From Candidatus Onthomorpha intestinigallinarum (GTDB taxonomy: Bacteria > Bacteroidota > Bacteroidia > Bacteroidales > P3), in contig DXGG01000239.1 in assembly GCA_019114015.1 (NCBI GenBank), positions 1 through 5,689 of the forward strand: a stretch of DNA of 5,689 bases, in the 5' to 3' direction. Position numbers and translations under genes: made by a program. The first letter of the stretch is position 1, and each line of letters begins with the position of its first letter. Below the pieces are notes generated by a model. That model saw only the letters and a program-made list of their open reading frames with translations, was not told the origin of the DNA and searched no databases. Positions 1-5,689 of the stretch are shown here, in pieces.

Positions 1-343
1 CAATATACTTGTTCATGTTGCGCCCGACCGTATGCGCCACCTCCAGAACATATCTCAAATCCGCACTGCCGTCCTCATCGGGCGGAGTACCCACAGCACT
101 GAACACCACATCCACATCGTCCAACACCGAAACCAAATCAGTAGAAAATTTCAACCTCTTCGCAACAACATTCCGTTGTACCATATCTTCCAAACCCGGC
201 TCATAAATAGGCATGTGCCCGTTTTGAAGATCCTTTATTTTCTTTTCATCGACATCAATGCAGGTAACATTTATACCCATTTCTGCAAAACAAGTTCCTG
301 AAACGAGTCCTACATATCCTGTACCTACTATCGCTATATTCAT
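1..343 (-). CDS. ugd: UDP-glucose 6-dehydrogenase, N-terminal part (cut by window edge)
   Basis: Predicted to oxidise UDP-glucose to UDP-glucuronate with two NAD+ in the cytoplasm, supplying a uronic acid for surface polysaccharide. Only the first 114 codons are in the window; family members are usually about 430-450 residues, so roughly three quarters, including the catalytic cysteine, lie beyond position 1. The ATG at 343-341 opens MNIAIVGTGYVGLVSG, with the Rossmann GxGxxG at residues 7-12. Asp30 (CIDVDEKKI) ends the second beta strand, where it would bind the NAD ribose. PIYEPGLEDMV (45-55) and VGTPPDEDGSADL (84-96) are typical of the Ugd branch rather than the HexNAc dehydrogenase branch, whose VAVPTPVDENNNPDL version is in the neighbouring gene. 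It follows that gene by 28 nt with no terminator, so it should be cotranscribed. No strong Shine-Dalgarno is visible. A related GDP-mannose or other UDP-sugar dehydrogenase cannot be fully excluded from the N-terminus alone. Confidence 0.9.
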   Translation of the reverse strand, partial: MNIAIVGTGYVGLVSGTCFAEMGINVTCIDVDEKKIKDLQNGHMPIYEPGLEDMVQRNVVAKRLKFSTDLVSVLDDVDVVFSAVGTPPDEDGSADLRYVLEVAHTVGRNMNKYI

Positions 344-371
344 AACTTTATATATAAATTATCCCCCATTT

Positions 372-1643
372 TTACAACCTTCCGTCAACCGTCTGTCTCG
401 GCAAGAAACTCTTCACGTCATAAACAACATGCTTGTCTTTCAACAGCGAGCTTACATCCAGGTCTGTGAACTGTTTGTGAGCCACTGCCAATATTGCAGT
501 GTCGAACTTCCGCTCGGGCAGACTGTTCAACACCTCCACACCATACTCGTGCATTGCCGTAGCAGGATTTGCCCAAGGGTCGTAGACGCTTATGTTAAGG
601 TTATATTCCTTCAGTGCCTTTATGATATCCACCACCTTGGTATTGCGCACATCAGGGCAGTTTTCCTTGAAGGTGAATCCCAATATTATTATATCCGAAC
701 CCAGGACCTGTATGCCTTTCTTCAACATAAGCTTTATGGTCTGGTTGGCAACATACTCGCCCATGGAGTCATTGGTCCTTCTGCCTGCAAGTATTATCTC
801 CGGATTGTATCCGTGACGCTGTGCACACTGCGCCAGATAGTATGGATCCACACCTATGCAGTGACCGCCCACAAGACCGGGCTGGAACTTAAGGAAGTTC
901 CACTTGGTCGATGCCGCCGCCAATACATCCTGGGTATCTATACCCATCCTTGTGAATATCTTGGACAGTTCGTTTACAAAGGCTATGTTTATGTCTCTCT
1001 GGGAATTCTCTATCACCTTTGCGGCTTCCGCCACCTTGATGGACGGTGCAAGATGCGTTCCCGCAACTATCACAGAGCTGTACACCTCATTCACCTTTCG
1101 GCCAATCTCCGGCGTAGAGCCTGAGGTAACCTTCTTTATCTTCTCCACCGTGTGCTCCTTGTCTCCTGGGTTTATCCTCTCTGGCGAATAGCCGGCATAG
1201 AAGTCCTGGTTGAACTTAAGTCCGCTCACCCTCTCCACAACGGGCAGACATTCATCCTCCGTCACTCCCGGATAAACCGTAGACTCATACACCACTATGT
1301 CCCCTCTGCCTATCACCTTGCCCACCGTCTCGCTCGCCTTGTACAATGGCGTAAGGTCCGGATTGTTGTTCTCGTCCACCGGCGTAGGCACTGCAACCAC
1401 ATAGAAGTTACAGTTGCGTATGTCCTCAATGTCGGACGAACACACAAAGCCGTATTTGTCTATGGCTTCCTGCAACAGTTCGTCGCTCACCTCAAGCGTT
1501 GCGTCATGTCCCTGCATAAGGGCCTTGACCCTTTCGGGGTTCATGTCAAATCCTACCGTCCTGTACTTTGTCGAAAACAGTCTTGCCAAAGGCAGACCCA
1601 CATATCCCAAGCCTATTACGGCTATCTTTATATCGCTGTTCAT
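372..1643 (-). CDS. UDP-N-acetylhexosamine 6-dehydrogenase (WbpO/TviB-type)
   Basis: A complete 423-residue nucleotide-sugar dehydrogenase, predicted to oxidise C6 of UDP-GlcNAc or UDP-GalNAc to the uronic acid using NAD+. The N-terminal Rossmann domain has GLGYVG at residues 11-16 and VAVPTPVDENNNPDL at about 84-97. YESTVYPG (119-126) and AGYSPERINPGD (150-161) carry active-site residues. Lys209 and Asn213 lie in EAAKVIENSQRDINIAF, and the catalytic cysteine is Cys262 in GGHCIGVDPYYL. The C-terminal domain carries LGFTFKENCPDVRNTK (321-336). All catalytic positions look intact and the length is normal. The PERINPGD and GGHCIGVDPYYLA forms resemble the Vi-antigen TviB and O-antigen WbpO branch rather than Ugd. 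The adjacent epimerase gene, 21 nt upstream, supports a joint product of UDP-GalNAcA. Whether this enzyme prefers the gluco or the galacto substrate cannot be read from the sequence, so no symbol is assigned. The start is ATG at 1643-1641, preceded by an AT-rich spacer without a strong Shine-Dalgarno. Confidence 0.93.
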   Translation of the reverse strand: MNSDIKIAVIGLGYVGLPLARLFSTKYRTVGFDMNPERVKALMQGHDATLEVSDELLQEAIDKYGFVCSSDIEDIRNCNFYVVAVPTPVDENNNPDLTPLYKASETVGKVIGRGDIVVYESTVYPGVTEDECLPVVERVSGLKFNQDFYAGYSPERINPGDKEHTVEKIKKVTSGSTPEIGRKVNEVYSSVIVAGTHLAPSIKVAEAAKVIENSQRDINIAFVNELSKIFTRMGIDTQDVLAAASTKWNFLKFQPGLVGGHCIGVDPYYLAQCAQRHGYNPEIILAGRRTNDSMGEYVANQTIKLMLKKGIQVLGSDIIILGFTFKENCPDVRNTKVVDIIKALKEYNLNISVYDPWANPATAMHEYGVEVLNSLPERKFDTAILAVAHKQFTDLDVSSLLKDKHVVYDVKSFLPRQTVDGRL

Positions 1644-1664
1644 GTCTTATGTGTTTTATCTGTT

Positions 1665-2639
1665 TTATTTCAAATTGTCCCAATACCATCTGCAGGCCTC
1701 TCTCAATCCGTCCCGCATGGAATACTCCGGAGCATATCCCAACAAGGCCCTGGCCTTGTCTATCGATGCCAAAGAATGCGGTATGTCGCCTGCCCTGACC
1801 GGTCCGTGCGTAGGCTCTATGTCTGCTATAGCAGGATCAAACTCGCTGAGAAACTCCTTCAAATAGGTCACAAGCTGGTTGAGTGTAGTGCGTTCACCGT
1901 ATGCAGTATTGTATATCTGGTTCACCGCGTCAGGATTGTCCGTACCCATGGCAAGCATGTTCATCTGCACCACGTTCTTTATATATGTGAAATCTCTCGA
2001 ATAGTCTCCGTCTCCGTTTATGTTTGGTCGCTGATGGTTCATGAACTGCTTAACGAACAAAGGGATAACCGCAGCATAAGCACCGTTGGGGTCCTGTCTG
2101 CGTCCGAACACGTTGAAATAACGCAATCCTATGTACTCCATGCCATAGCTGCGTGCAAACACGTCGGCATACAACTCGTTCACATATTTTGTTATGGCGT
2201 AGGGCGACAAGGGTCTGCCTATCACATCCTCCACCTTGGGCAGGCTCTTGCTGTCCCCGTAGGTAGAACTGCTGGCCGCAAACACAAAACGCTTCACTCC
2301 TGCGTCTCGTGCAGCTATCATCATGTTGAGAAAGCCCGATATGTTCACAGCATTGGTCGTGGCAGGGTCCTTGAGCGAACGGGGCACCGAACCCAATGCC
2401 GCCTCATGCAGCACATAATCAACCCCCTCAACCGCCCTTCGGCAGTCCTCCATCTGTCTTATGTCTCCCACTATCAGCTCAAACCTTTCGTGATAGTTTT
2501 GCATAAGAGGTATTATGTTTTCCATGTGGCCTGTAGCGAAATTGTCCAGACAAACCACACTGTCGCCCCTTTCCAGAAGCGCCTCACACAAATTGGAGCC
2601 TATGAATCCTGCTCCACCCGTAACCAATACTCTTGACAT
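1665..2639 (-). CDS. UDP-GlcNAc/UDP-GlcNAcA 4-epimerase (WbpP/TviC-type)
   Basis: A complete 324-residue extended short-chain dehydrogenase/reductase that should invert C4 of a UDP-N-acetylhexosamine or its uronic acid through a transient 4-keto intermediate on bound NAD. The N-terminal NAD motif TGGAGFIG spans residues 7-14, followed by Asp32 in CLDNFATGH. HEAALGSVPRS (78-88) and AASSSTYGDS (121-130) are hallmarks of the WbpP/TviC branch. The catalytic pair is Tyr147 and Lys151 in YAITK, with the Ser123-125 cluster. RYFNVFGRRQDPNGAYAAV (173-191) is the substrate loop. RAGDIPHSLA (282-291) places a serine (Ser289) where I expect the gate residue that, when small, admits N-acetylated sugars in WbpP; that alignment is from memory. 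UDP-glucuronate 4-epimerases carry a different loop in place of ALGSVPRS, so that reading is disfavoured. The gene starts 13 nt after rmlB, at ATG 2639-2637 in an AT-rich spacer, and precedes the HexNAc dehydrogenase, its likely pathway partner. Confidence 0.92.
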   Translation of the reverse strand: MSRVLVTGGAGFIGSNLCEALLERGDSVVCLDNFATGHMENIIPLMQNYHERFELIVGDIRQMEDCRRAVEGVDYVLHEAALGSVPRSLKDPATTNAVNISGFLNMMIAARDAGVKRFVFAASSSTYGDSKSLPKVEDVIGRPLSPYAITKYVNELYADVFARSYGMEYIGLRYFNVFGRRQDPNGAYAAVIPLFVKQFMNHQRPNINGDGDYSRDFTYIKNVVQMNMLAMGTDNPDAVNQIYNTAYGERTTLNQLVTYLKEFLSEFDPAIADIEPTHGPVRAGDIPHSLASIDKARALLGYAPEYSMRDGLREACRWYWDNLK

Positions 2640-2652
2640 ATATATTCTTTAT

Positions 2653-3711
2653 TTATCTCTTGCAATACATATCCTCATAATACTTCTCGTACTCGCCGCT
2701 GGTTATGTTGTCCATCCACTGCTGGTTGTCCAGATACCAGCGCACCGTCTTCTCTATTCCTTCTTCAAACTGAAGGCTTGGCTTCCAACCGAGCTCATCC
2801 CTCAGCTTGGAGGCATCTATCGCATAGCGCAAATCATGCCCTGCCCTGTCCTTCACATAGCTTATAAGCCTCTCGCTCTCTCCTTCCCTGCGGCCCAGAA
2901 GCCTGTCCGTCGTCTTGATTATCACCTTTATCAAATCTATGTTCTTCCACTCGTTGAAGCCCCCTATGTTGTAGGTATCACCGGTCTTGCCCTTGTGAAA
3001 TATGAGGTCTATGGCCCTCGCATGGTCCTCCACATACAGCCAGTCCCTCACGTTCTCTCCCTTGCCATAGACCGGCAGCGGTCTTCCGTGTCTTATGTTG
3101 TTGATGAACAATGGTATCAGCTTCTCCGGAAACTGATAGGGACCATAGTTGTTCGAACAGTTGGTCACTATGGACGGCATGCCGTATGTGTCATGAAAGG
3201 CCCTGACGAAATGATCCGACGAAGCCTTGGAGGCCGAATAGGGTGAATGCGGGTCATATCTGGTATTCTCCGTAAAGAGTGTGGAATCGAATCCCAATGC
3301 CCCGTACACCTCGTCGGTCGATATGTGGTAAAACATCTTTCCTTCATATCGTCCCTCCCACGCACGCCTTGCAGCCTCCAGCAGCGTCAGTGTTCCCATG
3401 ACATTGGTGCGCGCAAAGGTGAAAGGATCCTTGATTGAGCGGTCCACATGACTCTCGGCCGCAAGATGTATTATGCCGTCTATGTCGTTGTCCCTCATTA
3501 TGCCAAGCATGGTATCGAAATCGCACACGTCCGCCTTGACAAAACGGTAGTTCGACCTGTCCTCTATGTCTTTCAGATTGGCAAGATTGCCGGCATAGGT
3601 CAGTTTGTCCACATTGTATATGGTGTAATCCGGATATTTCTCCACAAACAGACGCACCACATGCGAGCCTATGAATCCGGCTCCTCCCGTCACTATTATG
3701 TTTCTTCTCAC
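2653..3711 (-). CDS. rmlB: dTDP-glucose 4,6-dehydratase
   Basis: Converts dTDP-glucose to dTDP-4-keto-6-deoxyglucose, the branch point to dTDP-L-rhamnose and many other deoxysugars, in the cytoplasm. The 352-residue protein has the family's usual length and all signature motifs. TGGAGFIGSH (8-17) binds NAD. AAESHVDRSI (84-93) follows. STDEVYG (131-137) holds Thr132, Asp133 and Glu134 for dehydration. Tyr158 and Lys162 (YSASK) are the SDR catalytic pair. CSNNYGPYQFPEKLIP (185-200) and VRDWLYVEDH (221-230) contact the nucleotide. The start is GTG at 3711-3709: it sits directly on the rmlA stop (shared GTGA, 3711-3708) and gives the expected N-terminus MRRNIIVTGG. The overlap suggests translational coupling, which may offset the weaker start codon. 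No rmlC or rmlD follows; the next gene is a UDP-sugar epimerase, so the fate of the 4-keto sugar depends on genes outside the window. Confidence 0.97.
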   Translation of the reverse strand: MRRNIIVTGGAGFIGSHVVRLFVEKYPDYTIYNVDKLTYAGNLANLKDIEDRSNYRFVKADVCDFDTMLGIMRDNDIDGIIHLAAESHVDRSIKDPFTFARTNVMGTLTLLEAARRAWEGRYEGKMFYHISTDEVYGALGFDSTLFTENTRYDPHSPYSASKASSDHFVRAFHDTYGMPSIVTNCSNNYGPYQFPEKLIPLFINNIRHGRPLPVYGKGENVRDWLYVEDHARAIDLIFHKGKTGDTYNIGGFNEWKNIDLIKVIIKTTDRLLGRREGESERLISYVKDRAGHDLRYAIDASKLRDELGWKPSLQFEEGIEKTVRWYLDNQQWMDNITSGEYEKYYEDMYCKR

Positions 3712-4583
3712 TTGTTCAATAAATCAAAAAGATATTGTCCGTACTGGTTCTTGGCCATCAGTTCGGCCTGTCTGCGCAAATTGTCCCTGTCTATCCAGCC
3801 GTTTGTATAGGCTATCTCCTCCAGACAGGCTATCTTTAGTCCCTGACGTTTCTCTATCACCTCCACGAACGTGGAAGCCTCGCTCAATGAATCGTACGTT
3901 CCCGTGTCAAGCCATGCAAAGCCCCTGCCCAACTGCTGCACCAAAAGGCTGCCTTCTTCCAGAAAACGCTGGTTGACCGTCGTTATCTCCAGCTCTCCGC
4001 GGGCCGAAGGCTTTATGTTCCTGGCCACGTCCACCACCTTGTTGGGATAAAAGTACAGACCCACAACAGCATAGTTGCTCTTGGGTTTTTCGGGTTTTTC
4101 CTCTATGCTTACAGCCTTGTTGTCTGCGTCAAACTCCACAACACCGTAACGTTCCGGATCGTTAACCCTGTAACCGAACACCGTTGCCTTGCCGCTGCGT
4201 TCAGCATCCTCCACAGCCTTTTCAAGCATTGGCACAAATCCTCCTCCGTAGAATATATTATCACCCAATACAAGGCAGGCACTGTCCCCGCCTATGAACC
4301 TCTCCCCTATTATGAAAGCCTGCGCAAGACCGTCAGGCGAGGGTTGCTCGGCATATTCAAACCTTACGCCATAGTCCGACCCGTCACCCAAAAGACGACG
4401 GAAAGCAGGCAAATCCTCAGGCGTGGAAATGATGAGTATGTCCCTTATTCCGGCCAGCATAAGAACCGACACGGGATAATATATCATCGGTTTGTCGAAT
4501 ATGGGCAACAACTGCTTGCTGACTCCCTTGGTTATGGGGTAAAGCCTTGTGCCGCTGCCTCCGGCCAATACTATTCCTTTCAT
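3708..4583 (-). CDS. rmlA: Glucose-1-phosphate thymidylyltransferase
   Basis: Joins glucose-1-phosphate and dTTP to give dTDP-glucose and pyrophosphate, the first step of dTDP-deoxysugar synthesis. The 291-residue length matches the RmlA (RfbA) family. The N-terminal nucleotide-binding signature LAGGSGTRLYPIT spans residues 6-18, and Lys23 lies in VSKQLLPIFDKPMIYYP. The metal-binding Asp108 is in LVLGDNIFYG (104-113). EEKPEKPKSNYAVVGLYFY (161-179) and GELEITTVN (196-204) shape the sugar pocket, and Asp226 in WLDTGT is the second metal ligand. No residue appears to be missing. The start is ATG at 4583-4581, six bases after AAGGAG, and gives the canonical N-terminus MKGIVLAGG. It is the first gene after the promoter at 4698-4670 and ends four bases inside rmlB, so it heads the predicted precursor operon. 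Confidence 0.97.
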   Translation of the reverse strand: MKGIVLAGGSGTRLYPITKGVSKQLLPIFDKPMIYYPVSVLMLAGIRDILIISTPEDLPAFRRLLGDGSDYGVRFEYAEQPSPDGLAQAFIIGERFIGGDSACLVLGDNIFYGGGFVPMLEKAVEDAERSGKATVFGYRVNDPERYGVVEFDADNKAVSIEEKPEKPKSNYAVVGLYFYPNKVVDVARNIKPSARGELEITTVNQRFLEEGSLLVQQLGRGFAWLDTGTYDSLSEASTFVEVIEKRQGLKIACLEEIAYTNGWIDRDNLRRQAELMAKNQYGQYLFDLLNK

Positions 4584-4589
4584 TTACAA

Positions 4590-4595
4590 CTCCTT
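4590..4595 (-). promoter_or_regulatory. Shine-Dalgarno AAGGAG of rmlA
   Basis: AAGGAG lies six bases before the rmlA ATG and fixes that start. It stands out because the starts of the epimerase, the HexNAc dehydrogenase and ugd are preceded only by AT-rich spacers, as is common in Bacteroidetes. It may give the first gene of the operon, and rmlB by coupling, stronger translation. Confidence 0.65.
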
Positions 4596-4614
4596 AGCTT
4601 CACGATACGGCAAA

Positions 4615-4651
4615 GCCACGTCAGTCACATTTCACAAAAGACTGACACGAC
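4615..4651 (-). promoter_or_regulatory. Hairpin in the predicted rmlA leader RNA
   Basis: In the transcript GUCGUGUCAGUC (4651-4640) can pair with GACUGACGUGGC (4626-4615) across a 13-nt loop. This makes a 12-bp stem: seven inner Watson-Crick pairs, then two G-U wobbles, a C-G, another wobble and a closing G-C. It would begin about 12-15 nt after the predicted transcription start. It ends 19 nt before the Shine-Dalgarno, so it does not mask it. No U-run follows, which argues against an intrinsic terminator. Possible roles are leader stabilisation or a site for a capsule-type antitermination protein; neither is shown by the sequence. Confidence 0.5.
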
Positions 4652-4669
4652 AATCAACATAACCGCCTG

Positions 4670-4698
4670 CAAAGATAGTAAAATTTTCTTAACTCAAA
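4670..4698 (-). promoter_or_regulatory. Predicted Bacteroidetes-type promoter for the rmlA operon
   Basis: On the minus strand TATCTTTG (4677-4670) is an exact match to the Bacteroidetes -7 consensus TAnnTTTG. TTTG at 4698-4695 lies 17 bases upstream as the -33 element, slightly shorter than the usual spacing of about 19-20. A second TTTG at 4703-4700, at the end of an eight-T run, gives a spacing of 22. By hand count the 50 bases 4671-4720 contain about 24% G+C. Transcription would start near 4665, giving a leader of roughly 80 nt before rmlA. The exact -7 match and the position in the only sizeable gap support the call; the start site is inferred. Confidence 0.72.
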
Positions 4699-4753
4699 GC
4701 AAAAAAAACGATATTTTCCCGCATTACAGTCCAAGAGTCTGATTTTCCAAGCA

Positions 4754-5629
4754 TTAAAACATTAGTCCCGATTTCCTTGCCAAAATTCCATAACGTATTA
4801 TTTGTAAAAGATAAACATTATGTCTAAAGAACAAAAGCATGAAGTTCTTATACTGACCGTAAACGAGGAAATGTTTGAGATACCTCCATATCACGCGGTA
4901 TTGGAACATGTTCCTGTACGAAAACTTCCAGAAACCGGGTCTGAAATGATAAACATCGTATCTTCTGACATCACCCTTGCGCTCGGTGGCCCTTACATCC
5001 CCAATCACGGTACGGTAAAAAGCCGTGACCTTTCCGCTCACCGCCATGACAAAACGCTCGTAAAGCCTTGCCCAAAGGTCCATGTCCTCCCCTCTTGCAA
5101 GTCTTTCGTCGAATCCGCCCGCCTCCATAAGGCAGTCCCTCCTTACCGCTACGGAAGAGGAACAGAGAACCCTCTGCCCTTTCAGCAGTCTGAGGTAATA
5201 GTCCTTCACCATGCCGTCGCCTCCCCCTTCGGGAGCCGGTGACAATATTCTTTCCAGACCCTCGTCCGTCGTAAGGGCGGCATAGTCCGTGGAAAGCACC
5301 CCGGCCTCTGGGTATTTCCGGTGCAGCTCTGCCAGGGTCTGAAGATGAAACCTGTTCCAGACATCGTCCCCGTCCAGAAAGGCCACCCACTCTCCCCGAG
5401 CCTCCGCAACGCCTCTGTTGCGCGCCGAGGACACTCCCCCGTTCCGCTTTCTCACAAGCCTTATGCGGGCATCATCAAAGCTCTTCACCACATCCGCACC
5501 GCCGTCTGTCGAGCCGTCATCCACAACCACCAGTTCAAAATCCACCATTTCCTGTTTCAATATGCTCTCAATGCACATGCCTATGCTTTTGGCCTTGTTG
5601 TACAGGGGAACAACCACGGTAAACATCAT
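4754..5629 (-). CDS. Family 2 (GT-A fold) glycosyltransferase
   Basis: Probably transfers one sugar from a nucleotide donor during repeat-unit assembly at the inner face of the membrane; donor and acceptor cannot be read from sequence. The 291-residue protein opens with the GT2 core: VVVPLYNK (5-12), VVVDDGSTDG (34-43, nucleotide-binding Asp37/Asp38), GGVSSARNRGV (64-74) and FLDGDDVW (84-91, the metal-binding DxD region). GGFDERLARGEDMDLWARL (171-189) supplies the ED pair at 181-182, the probable catalytic base. The last 60 or so residues are rich in aromatic and basic residues (e.g. FSYRNMFQYRVIWRYLKHF), which could form membrane-associated helices, though no clear transmembrane span is seen. 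Two ATG codons stand in tandem at 5629-5624. The first overlaps a TGA in another frame (ATGA), suggesting coupling to an upstream gene. The 3' part is much more AT-rich than the 5' part. A promoter separates it from rmlA, so it probably ends an upstream transcript or reads through. Confidence 0.93.
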   Translation of the reverse strand: MMFTVVVPLYNKAKSIGMCIESILKQEMVDFELVVVDDGSTDGGADVVKSFDDARIRLVRKRNGGVSSARNRGVAEARGEWVAFLDGDDVWNRFHLQTLAELHRKYPEAGVLSTDYAALTTDEGLERILSPAPEGGGDGMVKDYYLRLLKGQRVLCSSSVAVRRDCLMEAGGFDERLARGEDMDLWARLYERFVMAVSGKVTAFYRTVIGDVRATERKGDVRRYDVYHFRPGFWKFSYRNMFQYRVIWRYLKHFLVYGQYKNFMLLFFRHNVYLLQIIRYGILARKSGLMF

Positions 5630-5689
5630 ATCTCACCCTCCAAAGCCGAAAACAAAAACTCCTCGCTCACCGTCCTGAAACCGCAAAGA
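5626..5689 (-). CDS. C-terminal end of an unidentified upstream gene (cut by window edge)
   Basis: An open frame enters from the right edge and ends at TGA 5628-5626, giving 20 codons that finish in TVSEEFLFSALEGEI. The stop shares the ATGA with the glycosyltransferase start, the usual arrangement of coupled genes in a polysaccharide operon, and the codons fit the locus (ATA, GAG, TTG). A second frame on the same strand also stays open to TGA 5635-5633 (ending FVFGFGG), so the frame is a judgement based on the overlap. Too little is visible for any family assignment. Confidence 0.45.
   Translation of the reverse strand, partial: LCGFRTVSEEFLFSALEGEI

Noticed and set aside
344..371. A promoter or terminator between the HexNAc dehydrogenase and ugd
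   Set aside because: The 28 bases are AT-rich but hold no TAnnTTTG element and no stem; read-through is the simpler view.
1152..2636. A 494-codon open frame on the plus strand, plus 258-1124 and 2515-3246 on the same strand
   Set aside because: They lie antisense to the epimerase, HexNAc dehydrogenase and rmlB genes, which have complete family motifs. The translations are low in recognisable motifs and rich in His, Cys, Tyr and Val, as expected from reading a coding strand backwards.
1665..2639. The epimerase as a UDP-glucuronate 4-epimerase working with Ugd to make UDP-GalA
   Set aside because: The ALGSVPRS and SSSTYGDS motifs and the serine in RAGDIPHSLA fit the WbpP/TviC branch, and the adjacent partner is a HexNAc-type dehydrogenase.
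4615..4651. The leader hairpin as an intrinsic terminator for the glycosyltransferase gene
   Set aside because: No U-run follows the stem in the transcript, and it lies downstream of a strong promoter match. The only T-run (4708-4701) lies before that promoter and has no stable stem ahead of it.
4971..5409. Minus-strand open frames of 139 and 67 codons inside the glycosyltransferase gene
   Set aside because: They are other frames of the G+C-rich part of the glycosyltransferase, rich in Gly and Arg with no family signature.
1..5689. A CRISPR array, insertion sequence, defence system or other undescribed system
   Set aside because: No repeated units, terminal inverted repeats, transposase or nuclease motifs were seen; nearly all bases are in recognised polysaccharide genes.

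Overview
The window is a piece of a surface-polysaccharide (capsule or O-antigen-like) biosynthesis locus. Everything convincing is coded on the minus strand, so the genes read from high to low coordinate. A Bacteroidales-type bacterium is the best guess. The one clear promoter has the Bacteroidetes form (TTTG, then TAnnTTTG). Most starts lack a strong Shine-Dalgarno, and the codon use is mixed GC with frequent ATA for isoleucine. Genus cannot be resolved from this sequence.

Layout in the direction of transcription: (1) 5689-5626, the probable last 20 codons of an unidentified gene whose stop overlaps the next start (ATGA). (2) 5629-4754, a family 2 glycosyltransferase. (3) 4753-4584, a 170-nt AT-rich gap holding a Bacteroidetes-type promoter, a 12-bp hairpin in the predicted leader and an AAGGAG ribosome binding site. 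(4) 4583-3708, rmlA. (5) 3711-2653, rmlB, overlapping rmlA by four bases. (6) 2639-1665, a WbpP/TviC-type UDP-GlcNAc 4-epimerase. (7) 1643-372, a WbpO/TviB-type UDP-HexNAc 6-dehydrogenase. (8) 343 to the window edge, the first 114 codons of a UDP-glucose 6-dehydrogenase. Gaps inside the rmlA-to-ugd run are only 13, 21 and 28 nt, with no terminator-like structure, so these five genes look like one operon.

The operon is a precursor-supply module. RmlA and RmlB turn glucose-1-phosphate and dTTP into dTDP-4-keto-6-deoxyglucose. The epimerase and HexNAc dehydrogenase together should yield UDP-GalNAcA, as in Vi antigen or P. aeruginosa O6 synthesis. The Ugd-like enzyme should yield UDP-glucuronate. 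The predicted polymer is therefore acidic, with a uronic acid, an aminouronic acid and a 6-deoxyhexose-derived sugar. No rmlC, rmlD, flippase, polymerase or export gene lies in the window, so the final deoxysugar stays open.

I found no RNA gene, CRISPR array, insertion sequence, long repeat or clear new system. The most interesting non-coding element is the promoter and leader hairpin ahead of rmlA.
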